Shown here piece after piece: positions 8,758-16,926 of a stretch of 64,000 bases of DNA. Origin of the DNA: CAZYFH01 sp964646815 (GTDB lineage: Bacteria; Acidobacteriota; Vicinamibacteria; Vicinamibacterales; UBA8438). Under the pieces are notes generated by a model. The model was not told where the DNA came from and ran no database searches. It saw only the letters and a list, made by a program, of their open reading frames with translations. The position numbers were made by a program, and so were the translations under genes. Every line of letters starts with the position of its first letter. The stretch's first letter is position 1. The DNA is taken from NCBI GenBank assembly GCA_964646815.1, contig CAZYFH010000004.1, positions 1 through 64,000 on the forward strand, given 5' to 3'.

Positions 8758-8815
8758 TCTAGACGGGGCCTCGTCCCGAACCGCCGCGGGCGGCTCAGCG
8801 GGGACCCCGACCAGT
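8758..8815 (+). repeat. Dispersed repeat type C, partial copy 1 (TCTAGA...GGGGC hairpin end)
   Basis: Starts TCTAGACGGGGCC and continues with the hairpin-rich consensus seen at 21585-21734, 25674-25730 and, inverted, at 33942-34083. Here only the first about 58 bases match. It abuts the moeA stop codon. Confidence 0.55.
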
Positions 8816-8819
8816 CCTT

Positions 8820-8840
8820 GGTGCGCCTCAGTGGCGCACC
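8820..8840 (+). terminator. Perfect 8-bp hairpin after moeA, possible terminator
   Basis: GGTGCGCC / GGCGCACC around a 5-base loop. No T tract follows, so intrinsic termination is uncertain. It may instead be one arm of the repeat that follows. Confidence 0.35.
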
Positions 8841-8945
8841 GAGAACGTCGAGGCGCCCGCCGCGCGAGGCGCGAGGATACTGGGTGTATGTGACCGACGA
8901 GCAACGCAGCGCGATGGGATGCATCGGCGGTCGAATGCAGCGCTA
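8830..8945 (+). repeat. Type A palindromic element core, copy 3 (diverged)
   Basis: Shares the core of the elements at 30401-30590 and 31837-32013: a CGCCCG...AGGCGCGA block followed by TATGTGACCG at 8887-8896. Its flanking arms pair only weakly, so it is probably an older copy. Confidence 0.45.
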
Positions 8946-9069
8946 CCTGCACCATGGTCTGGTCGCCCCGCTCCGCGCCCTCGAGGCGCGCCGTGCGCAC
9001 CCTGGCCGTTTCCGACAGTCCGTAACGAGTACACAATCCTCGTTCGGGCCGCAGAACAGCCTATGACGC

Positions 9070-9534
9070 CTAGCGCTTGCCGAGCTTCCGCGCCCACTCC
9101 AGCTCCAGCTCGTCCGCCGTGTGGAGATCGAAGGCCGCCGCGGTGCGTAGGTAGGCGCCGCGGAATTCGTTGTGACACCGATAGCAGACGGAGAGATCCT
9201 TGAGACGGCCGTAGACGAACAGGTCGAGCAACGTCGCCCCGCCAAGCACACCGTAGGCGATGAGGTCCATCCCGTACCAGTAGAACCCCGCGCTGACCAG
9301 TGCGCCGGTAATGATCACCGCGAGACCAAGCGCTGGGTCGAAGTCCTTCCGAAGATAGAACTCGCGCCCTTCGCACACCGGACAGCGGTCGACTCCAGTG
9401 TCTGCGCGGAGTGCATCGCTCACGGCCAACGCAATCGCGCGATCGCATCGGCCGCACTGAATCGCCATCGGCGCGTCGGCAGCCGAGACCGGTAGTCGGC
9501 TCTCGCAGTCGGGGCAGATGATCGTGAGCTGCAT
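9070..9534 (-). CDS. Zinc-ribbon membrane protein of unknown function
   Basis: 154 residues. Four CxxC pairs are visible (CPDC, CGRC, CPVC and CYRC), enough for two zinc ribbons. Two hydrophobic segments lie in the middle (from about LGLAVIITGAL and AYGVLGGATLL). It probably sits in the inner membrane with zinc-binding ends in the cytoplasm. It is four bases downstream of the next membrane protein gene and almost certainly co-transcribed with it. I do not recognise a named family or function. Confidence 0.7.
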   Translation of the reverse strand: MQLTIICPDCESRLPVSAADAPMAIQCGRCDRAIALAVSDALRADTGVDRCPVCEGREFYLRKDFDPALGLAVIITGALVSAGFYWYGMDLIAYGVLGGATLLDLFVYGRLKDLSVCYRCHNEFRGAYLRTAAAFDLHTADELELEWARKLGKR

Positions 9535-9538
9535 CGGC

Positions 9539-10342
9539 TCACAGCGGGACGCGTTGGGACACCAATAGGTACTTCGCCAGCATCTCGCCGACGATCACGG
9601 CGAAGAAATCCACGTAGAGGATGCCGGTGGCGGACTGGGTCGACTGGATCTTAGCCGTCTCCCATGTGAGATACGCGAGCACGACCGGTCCGGCGAGCCC
9701 GAAGAGGACACGCTGCCAGAGAAACACACCTTCAATCGACAACGCGTAGCGATCGAACCCGACGCCGCCCGGCGATTGCCAGCTCGCTAGCGCGGCCGCC
9801 ACGACCAGACCCACGACGACGATGCGCAGCAGCGCCGAGCCGAAGTGAAACCTCACGACACGCTTCAGCAACCCCACGTCCATCGACGGCAAGACGAGGT
9901 ACCAGTGGCCGAGGATCATCGCGGTGCAGGTTCCTCCGAGCAGCGCCGCCGATGAGACGAAGCTGGCGAGGGTGAGCGCCAGCGCCGGCGGTCCCATCTC
10001 GGCCGCCGACCAGATCGTCGCCTGCGCAACGAGCGTCGTGGCGCCGCCGGCGACCGCCAGACCGAGCCACAGCGGACGGAGCCGGGCCAGGACCCTCCCG
10101 ATCGTGGCCCAGTAGACGAGCAGGGCGCCGGTAGCGAGAACCAGCGCGATCAGCGCAATACGGTCCGGCAGCGCGGCATCGGGCAACGCGGGTCTCACCG
10201 CAAGCGCGGTCAGCAGGAGAAACGACCCGAGGCCGGCATTGAACCGAAAGAACCCCACGCCTGCTGCACGGGACACGAGCAGGAGCGAGCCGGCGATGCC
10301 GACGCCCAGATGCGCCAAGAAGAGAAAGAGGACGGCGGACAT
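9539..10342 (-). CDS. Polytopic inner-membrane protein of unknown function
   Basis: 267 residues that are nearly all hydrophobic, with about eight predicted membrane segments and conserved-looking polar spots inside the membrane (GHWYLVLPSMD, RFHFGSALLR, STQSATGILYVD). No cofactor motif is recognised. It lies between sodA (16 bases upstream) and the zinc-ribbon gene, all on the minus strand, so the three may share a transcript. The function is unknown. Confidence 0.7.
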   Translation of the reverse strand: MSAVLFLFLAHLGVGIAGSLLLVSRAAGVGFFRFNAGLGSFLLLTALAVRPALPDAALPDRIALIALVLATGALLVYWATIGRVLARLRPLWLGLAVAGGATTLVAQATIWSAAEMGPPALALTLASFVSSAALLGGTCTAMILGHWYLVLPSMDVGLLKRVVRFHFGSALLRIVVVGLVVAAALASWQSPGGVGFDRYALSIEGVFLWQRVLFGLAGPVVLAYLTWETAKIQSTQSATGILYVDFFAVIVGEMLAKYLLVSQRVPL

Positions 10343-10358
10343 CGAGCGGAGGTAGCCG

Positions 10359-10958
10359 CTAACCCAAGCGCCGGTTCACCTCATCCCAATTGATCGTGTT
10401 GAACCAGGCAGCGATGTAGTCCGGTCTCCGGTTCTGATACTTCAGGTAGTAGGCGTGCTCCCAGACGTCGATGCCGAGGATGGGCGTCTTCCCCTCCATC
10501 AGGGGGCTGTCCTGATTGGGCGTACTCTCGACGCTCAGCGTGCCCCCCGTGTTGATCACCCACGCCCAGCCACTCCCAAAGCGCGCCGCGCCGGCGCCGG
10601 CGATCTGCTCCTTGAGCGCATCGTACGATCCAAACGACGCGTTGATGGCGTTCGCGGCGTTCCCCGTCGGAGCTCCGCCGCCGTTCGGACCCATGAGTTG
10701 CCAAAACATCGTGTGGTTGGAATGGCCGCCGCCGTTGTTGCGCACCGCGGTCCGAATCCCCTCGGGCACGCTGCCGAGGTCGCCGATCAACTCGTCCACG
10801 CTCTTGCCGGCGAGATCGGGATGCGCCTCGAGCGCGGCGTTGAGCTTCGTCACATAGGTCGCGTGGTGCTTCCCGTGGTGGATGCGCATCGTCTGCTCGT
10901 CGACGTGCGGCTCAAGCGCGTTGAAATCGTAGGGCAGCGGGGGAAGCTCATGGGCCAT
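10359..10958 (-). CDS. sodA: Superoxide dismutase, Mn/Fe family
   Basis: 199 residues from ATG 10958, with AAGGAGAA a few bases upstream; a longer open frame to 11177 has no family similarity. Metal ligands are visible in order: MRIHHGKHH (His), GGHSNHTMFW (His), and DVWEHAYYLKY (Asp and His). NNGGGHSNH favours the manganese type. The protein lacks a signal peptide, so it acts in the cytoplasm, converting superoxide to peroxide. nadA lies 115 bases upstream on the same strand. Confidence 0.93.
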   Translation of the reverse strand: MAHELPPLPYDFNALEPHVDEQTMRIHHGKHHATYVTKLNAALEAHPDLAGKSVDELIGDLGSVPEGIRTAVRNNGGGHSNHTMFWQLMGPNGGGAPTGNAANAINASFGSYDALKEQIAGAGAARFGSGWAWVINTGGTLSVESTPNQDSPLMEGKTPILGIDVWEHAYYLKYQNRRPDYIAAWFNTINWDEVNRRLG

Positions 10959-11073
10959 GGAACGTTCTCCTTCGATATCGAATCGCCCCGCTGAGTCGGG
11001 GCTGTGGTTCACAGCCTCTCGGCGGCGCGAACTCGCCTCCGCCGGAGGCCGGGACGACGTGCAACCAAGGAGT

Positions 11074-12204
11074 CTAGTGGATCGCCAACATGCGGTCGAG
11101 GGCCACCCGCGTCCAGTGCGTCTGGTGTTCGGGTACGGCGATCCGGTTGTGGACATGACCGTCCACGAGGCCCTCAAGCACCCAGAGCAGGTGGTTGGGC
11201 GACACGCGAAACATTGTCGAGCAGAGACAACCGATCGGGTCGAGCGTCATCACCGTCCGTGCGGGTGCGACAGCATCGGCAAGCCGATTGACGAGGTGCA
11301 CCTCCGTGCCGACCGCCCACACCGAGCCAGCTTGGCTGGTCGTGACCGCGTTGATGATGGCCTCCGTCGATCCGCTGTCATCGGCGGCCTGCACCACGTC
11401 CCACGTACATTCGGGGTGCACGATGACGCGCACGTTCGGATGGATTCGCCGCACGTGCGTCACCTGGGGAACGGTGAACCGGGTGTGGACGGAGCAGTGC
11501 CCTTTCCAGAGGATAATGCGCGCGCTGCCCAACTCGTCCGACCTCAGACCCCCGTTAGCCAGATCCGGATCCCAGACCACCATCTGCTCAAGCGGCACAT
11601 CCATGCTGTACGCCGTGTTCCGGCCGAGGTGCTGGTCGGGCAAGAAGAGGATCTGATCGCCACGCTCCCACGCCCACTGCAAGATGGCCTCGGCGTTGCC
11701 CGACGTGCAGACCACACCGCCCCGCTCACCGCAGAAGGCCTTGATCGATGCTGCGGAGTTTATGTAGGTCACCGGGACGATGCGCGTCGCTCCCATCCCC
11801 CGCAGATCCGTCCAGCATGCCTCAAGCTGGTCGGCCGCCGCCATGTCGGCCATCGAGCAGCCGGCGGCGAGATCCGGAAGGATGACCTGTTGGTGTGACC
11901 CGCTCAGCACATCCGCGCTCTCCGCCATGAAATGCACGCCGCAGAACACGATGTAGTCGGCGCCGTCACGCTCCACCGCGTGCCCGGCCAGGCGGAACGA
12001 ATCACCCGTGTAGTCGGCGAACTTGATCACCTCGTCGCGCTGATAGTGATGACCCAGGATGAGCACGCGAGGGCCAAGCGCCGCCCTGGCCGCCGCGATC
12101 CGATCATCCATCTCGGCGTCGGTCAGCCCCAGGTAGCGGTCGGGAAGTGGCTGGCGCCCACCAATCTCGTTCTGCGCGAACCGACTCAGGACATCGACAC
12201 TCAT
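11074..12204 (-). CDS. nadA: Quinolinate synthase NadA
   Basis: 376 residues from ATG 12204. An upstream in-frame ATG at 12330 would translate the operator region, so it was rejected. Key parts are ILGHHYQRDEV (substrate-binding His), VFCGVHFMAESAD, AGCSMAD, KGHCSVH, HPECTWDV and GCLCSTMF. The three cysteines of the 4Fe-4S cluster fall in CGVHF, HPEC and GCLCS. NadA condenses iminoaspartate with dihydroxyacetone phosphate to quinolinate for NAD synthesis. nadB and nadC are not in the window. Two palindromic sites upstream suggest dedicated repression. Confidence 0.94.
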   Translation of the reverse strand: MSVDVLSRFAQNEIGGRQPLPDRYLGLTDAEMDDRIAAARAALGPRVLILGHHYQRDEVIKFADYTGDSFRLAGHAVERDGADYIVFCGVHFMAESADVLSGSHQQVILPDLAAGCSMADMAAADQLEACWTDLRGMGATRIVPVTYINSAASIKAFCGERGGVVCTSGNAEAILQWAWERGDQILFLPDQHLGRNTAYSMDVPLEQMVVWDPDLANGGLRSDELGSARIILWKGHCSVHTRFTVPQVTHVRRIHPNVRVIVHPECTWDVVQAADDSGSTEAIINAVTTSQAGSVWAVGTEVHLVNRLADAVAPARTVMTLDPIGCLCSTMFRVSPNHLLWVLEGLVDGHVHNRIAVPEHQTHWTRVALDRMLAIH

Positions 12205-12229
12205 CGGGCCCTTTGGAGAAGATTCAGTT

Positions 12230-12245
12230 TGTGAAACATTTCTCA
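12230..12245. promoter_or_regulatory. Palindromic operator, site 1 upstream of nadA
   Basis: TGTGAAACATTTCTCA, an imperfect 16-bp palindrome. It lies 26 bases upstream of the nadA start and is repeated at 12314-12329. Confidence 0.55.
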
Positions 12246-12313
12246 AGCCAAGGACAACAAAAAGCGCGAACTCCCTCTTCCGGAGTCTGCGCGGGATGGT
12301 CAAGATCCAAGCT

Positions 12314-12329
12314 TGTGAAACGTTTCTCA
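12314..12329. promoter_or_regulatory. Palindromic operator, site 2 upstream of nadA
   Basis: TGTGAAACGTTTCTCA, an imperfect 16-bp palindrome with a central CG, as in LacI-family operators. It is 84 bp from site 1, about eight helical turns, which favours cooperative binding or looping. Confidence 0.55.
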
Positions 12330-12411
12330 AGTCTGGGGCAAAAAAAATGTTCAGACCCCACGTGGAGACCTGACGTTACGTGTATGGTATCACGCTACTG
12401 ACCAGCGGGAG

Positions 12412-13512
12412 TCAGGCGGGCTGTGCCACGACGTTGTAGAAGGTGTCGCGCTCGACCGGCTCCCGTCCAGCGGCGCGGATAAGCCGGGTGAGCTCGTCCG
12501 GTGTCATCGCCTCGGGCGTGGGCGCCCCGGCCATGTGGTAGATCCGCTCCTCCTGCACCGTCCCGTCCAGATCGTCGACTCCGAACCACAACGCCGTTTG
12601 CGCGACCTCGACGCCAGTCGCGATCCAGAACGCCTTGACGTGCGGGACGTTGTCAAGCATCAGCCGCGAGACGGCGTGGACGCGCAACGTCTCGGCGGCG
12701 GTCGGCGCGGGAAGTTTGCGCATCTGGTTGTTATCGGGGTGGAACGCGAGCGGGATGAAGGCCTGAAAGCCGGAGGTCTCGTCCTGCAGCGTGCGCGCGC
12801 GCAGCATATGGTCGACCCGCTCGGCGTCGGTCTCGATGTGGCCGTAGAGCATCGTGACGTTGGACCGCATCCCCATACGATGTGCGAGACGGTGGATCGC
12901 AAGGTAGCGGTCGGCGTCCGCCTTGTCGTGACAGATCTTCCGACGCACCCGCTCGGAGAACACCTCTGCACCGCCGCCGGGCAGCGAGTCGAGGCCAGCG
13001 TCCATCAACTCGCGCAGGATCTGCCCGTCAGTCTTGCCGTAGAGCTCGGCAAAGAACGCGATCTCAACCGCGGTGAAGCACTTCAGGCGGATATCCGGCC
13101 TGATCCGCTTGAAGCCGCGGAGCAGGTCGAGGTAGTAGTCCCACGGCAGATCGGGATGCAACCCGTTGACCACATGCACCTCGGTCAGCGCCTGATCGGA
13201 TCGCTCGCGCAGCTTGTCCCAGGCCTGCTCCAGGCTCATCGTGTAGGCGCCGGTATCGCCGGGTCGTAGCCGAGCGAAGGCGCAGAAAAGACAACTGGCG
13301 ACACACACGTTGGTGGCCTCCAGCCGGATATTGTGATTGAAGAAGGTTCGATCGCCGTGCCGCCGCTCGCGCGCCCGGTTCGCCAGCCATCCGACAGCCA
13401 GCAGGTCGGGACACTCGAACAGGCGAATGCCGTCATCGAGGTCGAGACGGATCTCGGCGTCGAGCTTGGCCGCAATGTCGTGGAGTCCGCCGGCAGTGAG
13501 GCGAGCGCGCAT
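12412..13512 (-). CDS. mqnE: Aminodeoxyfutalosine synthase MqnE (radical SAM)
   Basis: 366 residues. The radical SAM cluster motif CVASCLFC (CxxxCxxC) follows FFNHNIRLEATN. LPGGGAEVF and the NVTMLYGHIET strand are typical of MqnE rather than MqnC. MqnE joins 3-(1-carboxyvinyloxy)benzoate to SAM in the futalosine pathway to menaquinone. mqnD is at 16927 and a UbiE/MenG methyltransferase at 32463. The ATG at 13512 gives the usual family N-terminus. Confidence 0.9.
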   Translation of the reverse strand: MRARLTAGGLHDIAAKLDAEIRLDLDDGIRLFECPDLLAVGWLANRARERRHGDRTFFNHNIRLEATNVCVASCLFCAFARLRPGDTGAYTMSLEQAWDKLRERSDQALTEVHVVNGLHPDLPWDYYLDLLRGFKRIRPDIRLKCFTAVEIAFFAELYGKTDGQILRELMDAGLDSLPGGGAEVFSERVRRKICHDKADADRYLAIHRLAHRMGMRSNVTMLYGHIETDAERVDHMLRARTLQDETSGFQAFIPLAFHPDNNQMRKLPAPTAAETLRVHAVSRLMLDNVPHVKAFWIATGVEVAQTALWFGVDDLDGTVQEERIYHMAGAPTPEAMTPDELTRLIRAAGREPVERDTFYNVVAQPA

Positions 13513-13629
13513 TGGTATTTCGCCACATGGGCGGAGCAGACGCCCTGCCCGATCGGTTTGTACCCTATCTCATTCGGTCTTCCGTGTCCCCGCACCGCTG
13601 GCAGGCACGAGCTATGGACCGCGGGCTGC

Positions 13630-13635
13630 TATACT
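13630..13635 (+). promoter_or_regulatory. -10 box TATACT ahead of the cobalamin riboswitch
   Basis: TATACT lies 10 bases before the likely riboswitch transcript. The -35 region is not convincing. Confidence 0.35.
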
Positions 13636-13644
13636 CAGTCCACA

Positions 13645-13812
13645 GTTCGACGCTTCCCGATGATCCTGGGAAGTGGGTGAAAGTCCCACACGGTCCCGCC
13701 ACTGTAAGCGGGGAGTGGGGCGGCGCTGGTGCCACGGGCACCCGTCACTGCGCTCCGTCGAGCGTGGGAAGACGCTGCTGCTCCACGGCGAGCCGCAAGT
13801 CAGGACACCTAA
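13645..13812 (+). ncRNA. Cobalamin (B12) riboswitch
   Basis: Shows the ordered conserved pieces of the class: GGGAAGTGGGTGAAAGTCCC, then CCGCCACTGTAAGCGGGG, a variable domain, GGGAAG, and the closing B12-box-like GAGCCGCAAGTCAGGACACC ending near 13811. About 240 bases of leader follow before btuD, where the expression platform must lie. It presumably shuts off btuD-btuC-btuF when cobalamin is plentiful. Confidence 0.93.
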
Positions 13813-14051
13813 TCGTTGGGCGGCCTCTTCCCCGCTCCGGTCACCACCGGGCGCGGGCGGTCGGCGCGTGGTCACGCCGACGCGAGGTCTCATGTCTGGT
13901 CGTACCGCGATCCGCGACCGCCCGATGACTCGGCGACGGTCGCGCGACACGCTCACCACGGAAACCCGCACCCGCCACGGCCGCCGGTCGATGGGCCCGA
14001 GGTGTCCCCGCGCGTTGATTCGCTCCCGCGTCGTCACGGGAGGAGGACCGG

Positions 14052-14891
14052 TTGCTTCGCGCTGATGCCGTGTCGTTCGCCTACGGCCGGTCGCTGGTGC
14101 TCAAGGACGTGTCCGTCGAGGCCGGAGGTCGCCAGCGGCTCGGCATCATCGGACCGAACGGCTCCGGGAAGACGACGCTGCTCCATCTGCTCGCGGGACT
14201 GCTCGAGCCAACGACCGGCGAGGTGCGCCTCGCGGACGCGCCAATGCAGCACCTGGCGCGGACGAGGGTTGCGAGGCGAATGGCGATGGTGCCGCAGGAG
14301 ACACAACTCGCGTTCGACTACTCGGTGCTCGAGATCGCGCTCATGGGGCGCCACCCGCACCTTGGCGCATTCGAGCTCGAAGGCCCCGACGACCTGGCCA
14401 TCGCCCGCGACGCGCTCCGGGCAACCGGCACCGTCCATCTCGAGGCGCGCCAGTTCACGACGCTGAGCGGTGGCGAGAAACAGCGTGTCGTCATTGCGAG
14501 CGCGCTGGCACAGCTAATAGCGGTCCCTGATCTGCAGGCCCCGCCCGGCGATGTCGTGCTGCTGCTCGACGAGCCGACCGCGTCGCTCGACCTCGGCTAC
14601 CAGCTCGAGATCGCGACGATGCTGCAGTCGCTCAGCGAGCGGCGCCGGATCACCCTGGTTGTGTCGACGCATGACCTGAACTTCGCCGTTGCGGTGTGCA
14701 GCGAGCTCGTGCTGTTACGGGCCGGTCGCGTCATCGCCAGCGGACCAACGGACCGCGTGCTAACCGCGGCCAACGTGCGCGCGCTGTATGGCGTCGAGGT
14801 CGACGTGGCGCGCCACGCGGCCACCGGTCGACTCACGGTTGTGCCCGTCTGGCGCACCGTGGACAATGCGTCTCGAGAGGATAGACGGTGA
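14052..14891 (+). CDS. btuD: Cobalamin ABC transporter ATP-binding protein BtuD
   Basis: 279 residues. TTG at 14052 is the start because GGGAGGAGG lies at the right distance upstream and the frame begins directly with LRADAVSFAYG. Walker A is GPNGSGKTT, the Q-loop lies in VPQETQL, the signature is LSGGEKQR, Walker B is VLLLDEPTA, and the switch His is in STHDLNF. It powers uptake of corrinoid across the inner membrane. It overlaps btuC by four bases (GTGA). The substrate assignment comes from the riboswitch and from the btuF-type partner. Confidence 0.9.
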   Translation: MLRADAVSFAYGRSLVLKDVSVEAGGRQRLGIIGPNGSGKTTLLHLLAGLLEPTTGEVRLADAPMQHLARTRVARRMAMVPQETQLAFDYSVLEIALMGRHPHLGAFELEGPDDLAIARDALRATGTVHLEARQFTTLSGGEKQRVVIASALAQLIAVPDLQAPPGDVVLLLDEPTASLDLGYQLEIATMLQSLSERRRITLVVSTHDLNFAVAVCSELVLLRAGRVIASGPTDRVLTAANVRALYGVEVDVARHAATGRLTVVPVWRTVDNASREDRR

Positions 14892-15904
14892 CCGAGGGCC
14901 AACCCACCCTGCGGCGGCGGGTGGTGATGGTGCAGCTGCTGTTTGGCGCCGTCGCGTTGGTGGTCTGCCTCGCCGCGCCGCTCATTGGCCCGACACCGGT
15001 CCGGCTGAGCGCTGTGTTCGACCGCGCCATACCGTTCGCCGACAACGTCGACGCGCAGATCTTCTTCATCGCGCGTCTCCCACGAGCGCTGGCCGGCGCA
15101 CTCGTCGGCGCGGCGCTAGCGTCGGCCGGCGTCGTGCTCCAGGCGCTGCTTCGCAACCCGCTGGCAACACCGTTCACTCTGGGTGTGTCGGCAGGGGCAT
15201 CGCTGGGCGCCATCCTCGTCATCATTCTCGGCATGCCGTTGTCGGTCGTCGGCGTGCCGGCCGTCCCACTCGCCAGCTTCGCCGGCGCGCTCGGTGCGAT
15301 CAGCATCGTGTACGCGCTTGCGCGTCTCCGCCGGCGCGGGCTCTCGACGGCGGTCTTGCTGCTGGCCGGGGTCACGCTCAACTCGTTGTTCTCGGCCATC
15401 ATCATGTTCGTGCAGTACCTCGCCGACTACACGCAGAGCTTCCAGGCCATTCGCTACCTCATGGGCAACCTCGACGTCAGCAGCTACAGACCGATCCTGT
15501 GGGCGCTGCCGCTGCTGTTCGCCGCCGCTGCGACGTTCGCCTGGCTGCCACGATCCCTCAATCTGCTCACAATGGGGGCGGACGGCGCGGCCGCCCGCGG
15601 CGTCGACGTCGTGCGCGCGCAACGTGCGGCGTTCCTGAGCGCGTCGCTTGCCACCGGCGCTGCCGTCTCCCTTGGCGGTCCCATCGGCTTCGTCGGCATC
15701 ATCGTGCCCCACATGGTGCGGCTCCTGGTTGGATCGGACCACCGGCTCGTGCTGCCGGCGTCGGCCTGCTTCGGCGCCGCCTTTCTGGTGACGTGCGATG
15801 TCGCCGCACGGACCCTGATGGCACCGCTCGAGCTACCGGTCGGGGTCATCACGTCGATGCTCGGCGGCCCGTTCTTTCTTTGGTTGCTGGCGAGGAAGAA
15901 ATGA
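14888..15904 (+). CDS. btuC: Cobalamin ABC transporter permease BtuC (FecCD family)
   Basis: 338 residues with about ten membrane segments. Family landmarks are RLPRALAGALVGAALA, RNPLATPFTLGVSAGA, the GLSTAVLLLAG region, and the coupling-loop stretch GPIGFVGIIVPHMVRLL. The length is normal. It overlaps btuD at its 5' end and btuF at its 3' end by four bases each, so the three proteins are translationally coupled. No btuB outer-membrane receptor is present in this cluster. Confidence 0.9.
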   Translation: MTEGQPTLRRRVVMVQLLFGAVALVVCLAAPLIGPTPVRLSAVFDRAIPFADNVDAQIFFIARLPRALAGALVGAALASAGVVLQALLRNPLATPFTLGVSAGASLGAILVIILGMPLSVVGVPAVPLASFAGALGAISIVYALARLRRRGLSTAVLLLAGVTLNSLFSAIIMFVQYLADYTQSFQAIRYLMGNLDVSSYRPILWALPLLFAAAATFAWLPRSLNLLTMGADGAAARGVDVVRAQRAAFLSASLATGAAVSLGGPIGFVGIIVPHMVRLLVGSDHRLVLPASACFGAAFLVTCDVAARTLMAPLELPVGVITSMLGGPFFLWLLARKK

Positions 15905-16803
15905 GCTTCATGACTCGGGGTTCCAGGTTCCAGGTTCCAGGTTCCCGGTTCATCGCTGTGTTCGCGCTTCCGCTTGCGCTCGCCACGGTGCCGGTGCGCG
16001 CTCAGCCGGATACCGTTCCGCAGCGCATCATCTCGGTGGTGCCGGCGGTCACCGAAATGCTGTTCGCCATTGGTGCCGCGCCCCGCGTGGTTGGCGTTAG
16101 CAGCTTCGCACGGTTTCCGCCGGCGGTGAACACGCTACCTCGCGTCGGCGCGCTGCTCGACCCCGACGTCGAGGGCATGCTCTCGCTCAGACCGGACTTC
16201 GTGGTGTTGTACGGCAGCCAGGTCGATGTGGTCGAGCAGATGACGCGGGCAAGCGTGCGGGTGTTCGCGTACCGGCACGGCGGTCTCACCGATATCATCG
16301 AGACCATGCGTCGCCTCGGCCGCGAGACCGGTTACGCGGCGGCGGCGAATCGCGCGGCAGCGAGCATCGAGGCGGCCGTGACCGCAGTCCGCGAGAGAGT
16401 CGTCGGGCGCCCACGTCCGCGCGTCCTGCTCGTGATGGGACGCGACCCCGATGCGATCCGGAACGTCTACGCCAGCGGCGGGCGCGGGTTCCTCCACGAC
16501 ATGGTTGTGGCGGCGGGCGGGGACAATGTCTTCGCGCACATCGCTCGAGAGGCGGTCCAGCCTTCGTCCGAGGGCATCCTCGCCGCGGCTCCAGACGTTA
16601 TCCTCGAGATCCGGGCCGAGGGCCTCCTCGCGCCCGCCGAGGCGGCGCACCAGCGCGACGTCTGGCGACCGCTCTCGACCATCCCGGCGGTTCGCGACCG
16701 TCGTGTGGTAGTCCTTACAGGGAACGACCTCATCGTTCCCGGGCCGCGGGTTGCCGGGGGGACCGAGCGCCTGGCACGCGCGCTCCATCCTGAGGCGTTT
16801 TAG
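15901..16803 (+). CDS. btuF: Cobalamin-binding periplasmic protein BtuF-like
   Basis: 300 residues from ATG 15901, which overlaps the btuC stop (ATGA). A signal peptide ends near VRAQ. The binding-protein fold follows: RIISVVPAVTEMLFAIGA, GVSSFARFP, LRPDFVVLYG, GRGFLHDMVVAAGG and APDVILEI. These are hallmarks of BtuF/class III binding proteins. The first 17 codons contain four tandem copies of GGTTCCA (15919-15946), so the n-region of the signal peptide is written by a repeat. A change in copy number not divisible by three would shift the frame and abolish export or expression. Confidence 0.88.
   Translation: MSFMTRGSRFQVPGSRFIAVFALPLALATVPVRAQPDTVPQRIISVVPAVTEMLFAIGAAPRVVGVSSFARFPPAVNTLPRVGALLDPDVEGMLSLRPDFVVLYGSQVDVVEQMTRASVRVFAYRHGGLTDIIETMRRLGRETGYAAAANRAAASIEAAVTAVRERVVGRPRPRVLLVMGRDPDAIRNVYASGGRGFLHDMVVAAGGDNVFAHIAREAVQPSSEGILAAAPDVILEIRAEGLLAPAEAAHQRDVWRPLSTIPAVRDRRVVVLTGNDLIVPGPRVAGGTERLARALHPEAF
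15919..15952 (+). repeat. Heptanucleotide tandem repeat (GGTTCCA, 4 units plus a partial) inside btuF
   Basis: Three exact GGTTCCA units, one GGTTCCC, and a fifth partial GGTTCAT, all within the btuF 5' coding region. Degenerate relatives occur at 16893-16920, 18331-18350 and 22371-22392, in both orientations. Confidence 0.85.
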
Positions 16804-16926
16804 GGGTACACCGCTCGGGGTTCAGAGTGCCACGGGTCGCTCGGTTTTGATTCTGCAATCCGAGCCTCGGACGATGGCGAACCCCGGTCCCTGAACATGG
16901 AACCGGGAACCCTGAACCCCTGGCTA
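16804..16926. repeat. Intergenic region with degenerate GGTTCCA-type repeats
   Basis: Lies between btuF and mqnD, which converge. From about 16893 to 16920 it reads as imperfect GGAACC/GAACCC units on the plus strand, the reverse complement of the btuF repeat. No terminator with a T tract was seen. Confidence 0.5.

Noticed and set aside
8113..9036. 307-residue open frame opposite moeA
   Set aside because: Antisense shadow; Arg/His-rich composition without any conserved block.
12204..12330. Longer NadA start at ATG 12330
   Set aside because: It would translate both palindromic operators; NadA similarity starts only after 12204.
13512..14051. Small open frames within the riboswitch leader
   Set aside because: They run through the conserved aptamer pieces and have no coding character.
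14788..16803. A single 671-residue open frame spanning btuD end to btuF end
   Set aside because: Its first 370 residues are an off-frame reading of btuC (Arg/Ala/Gly-rich noise). Only the btuF part from 15901 is real.
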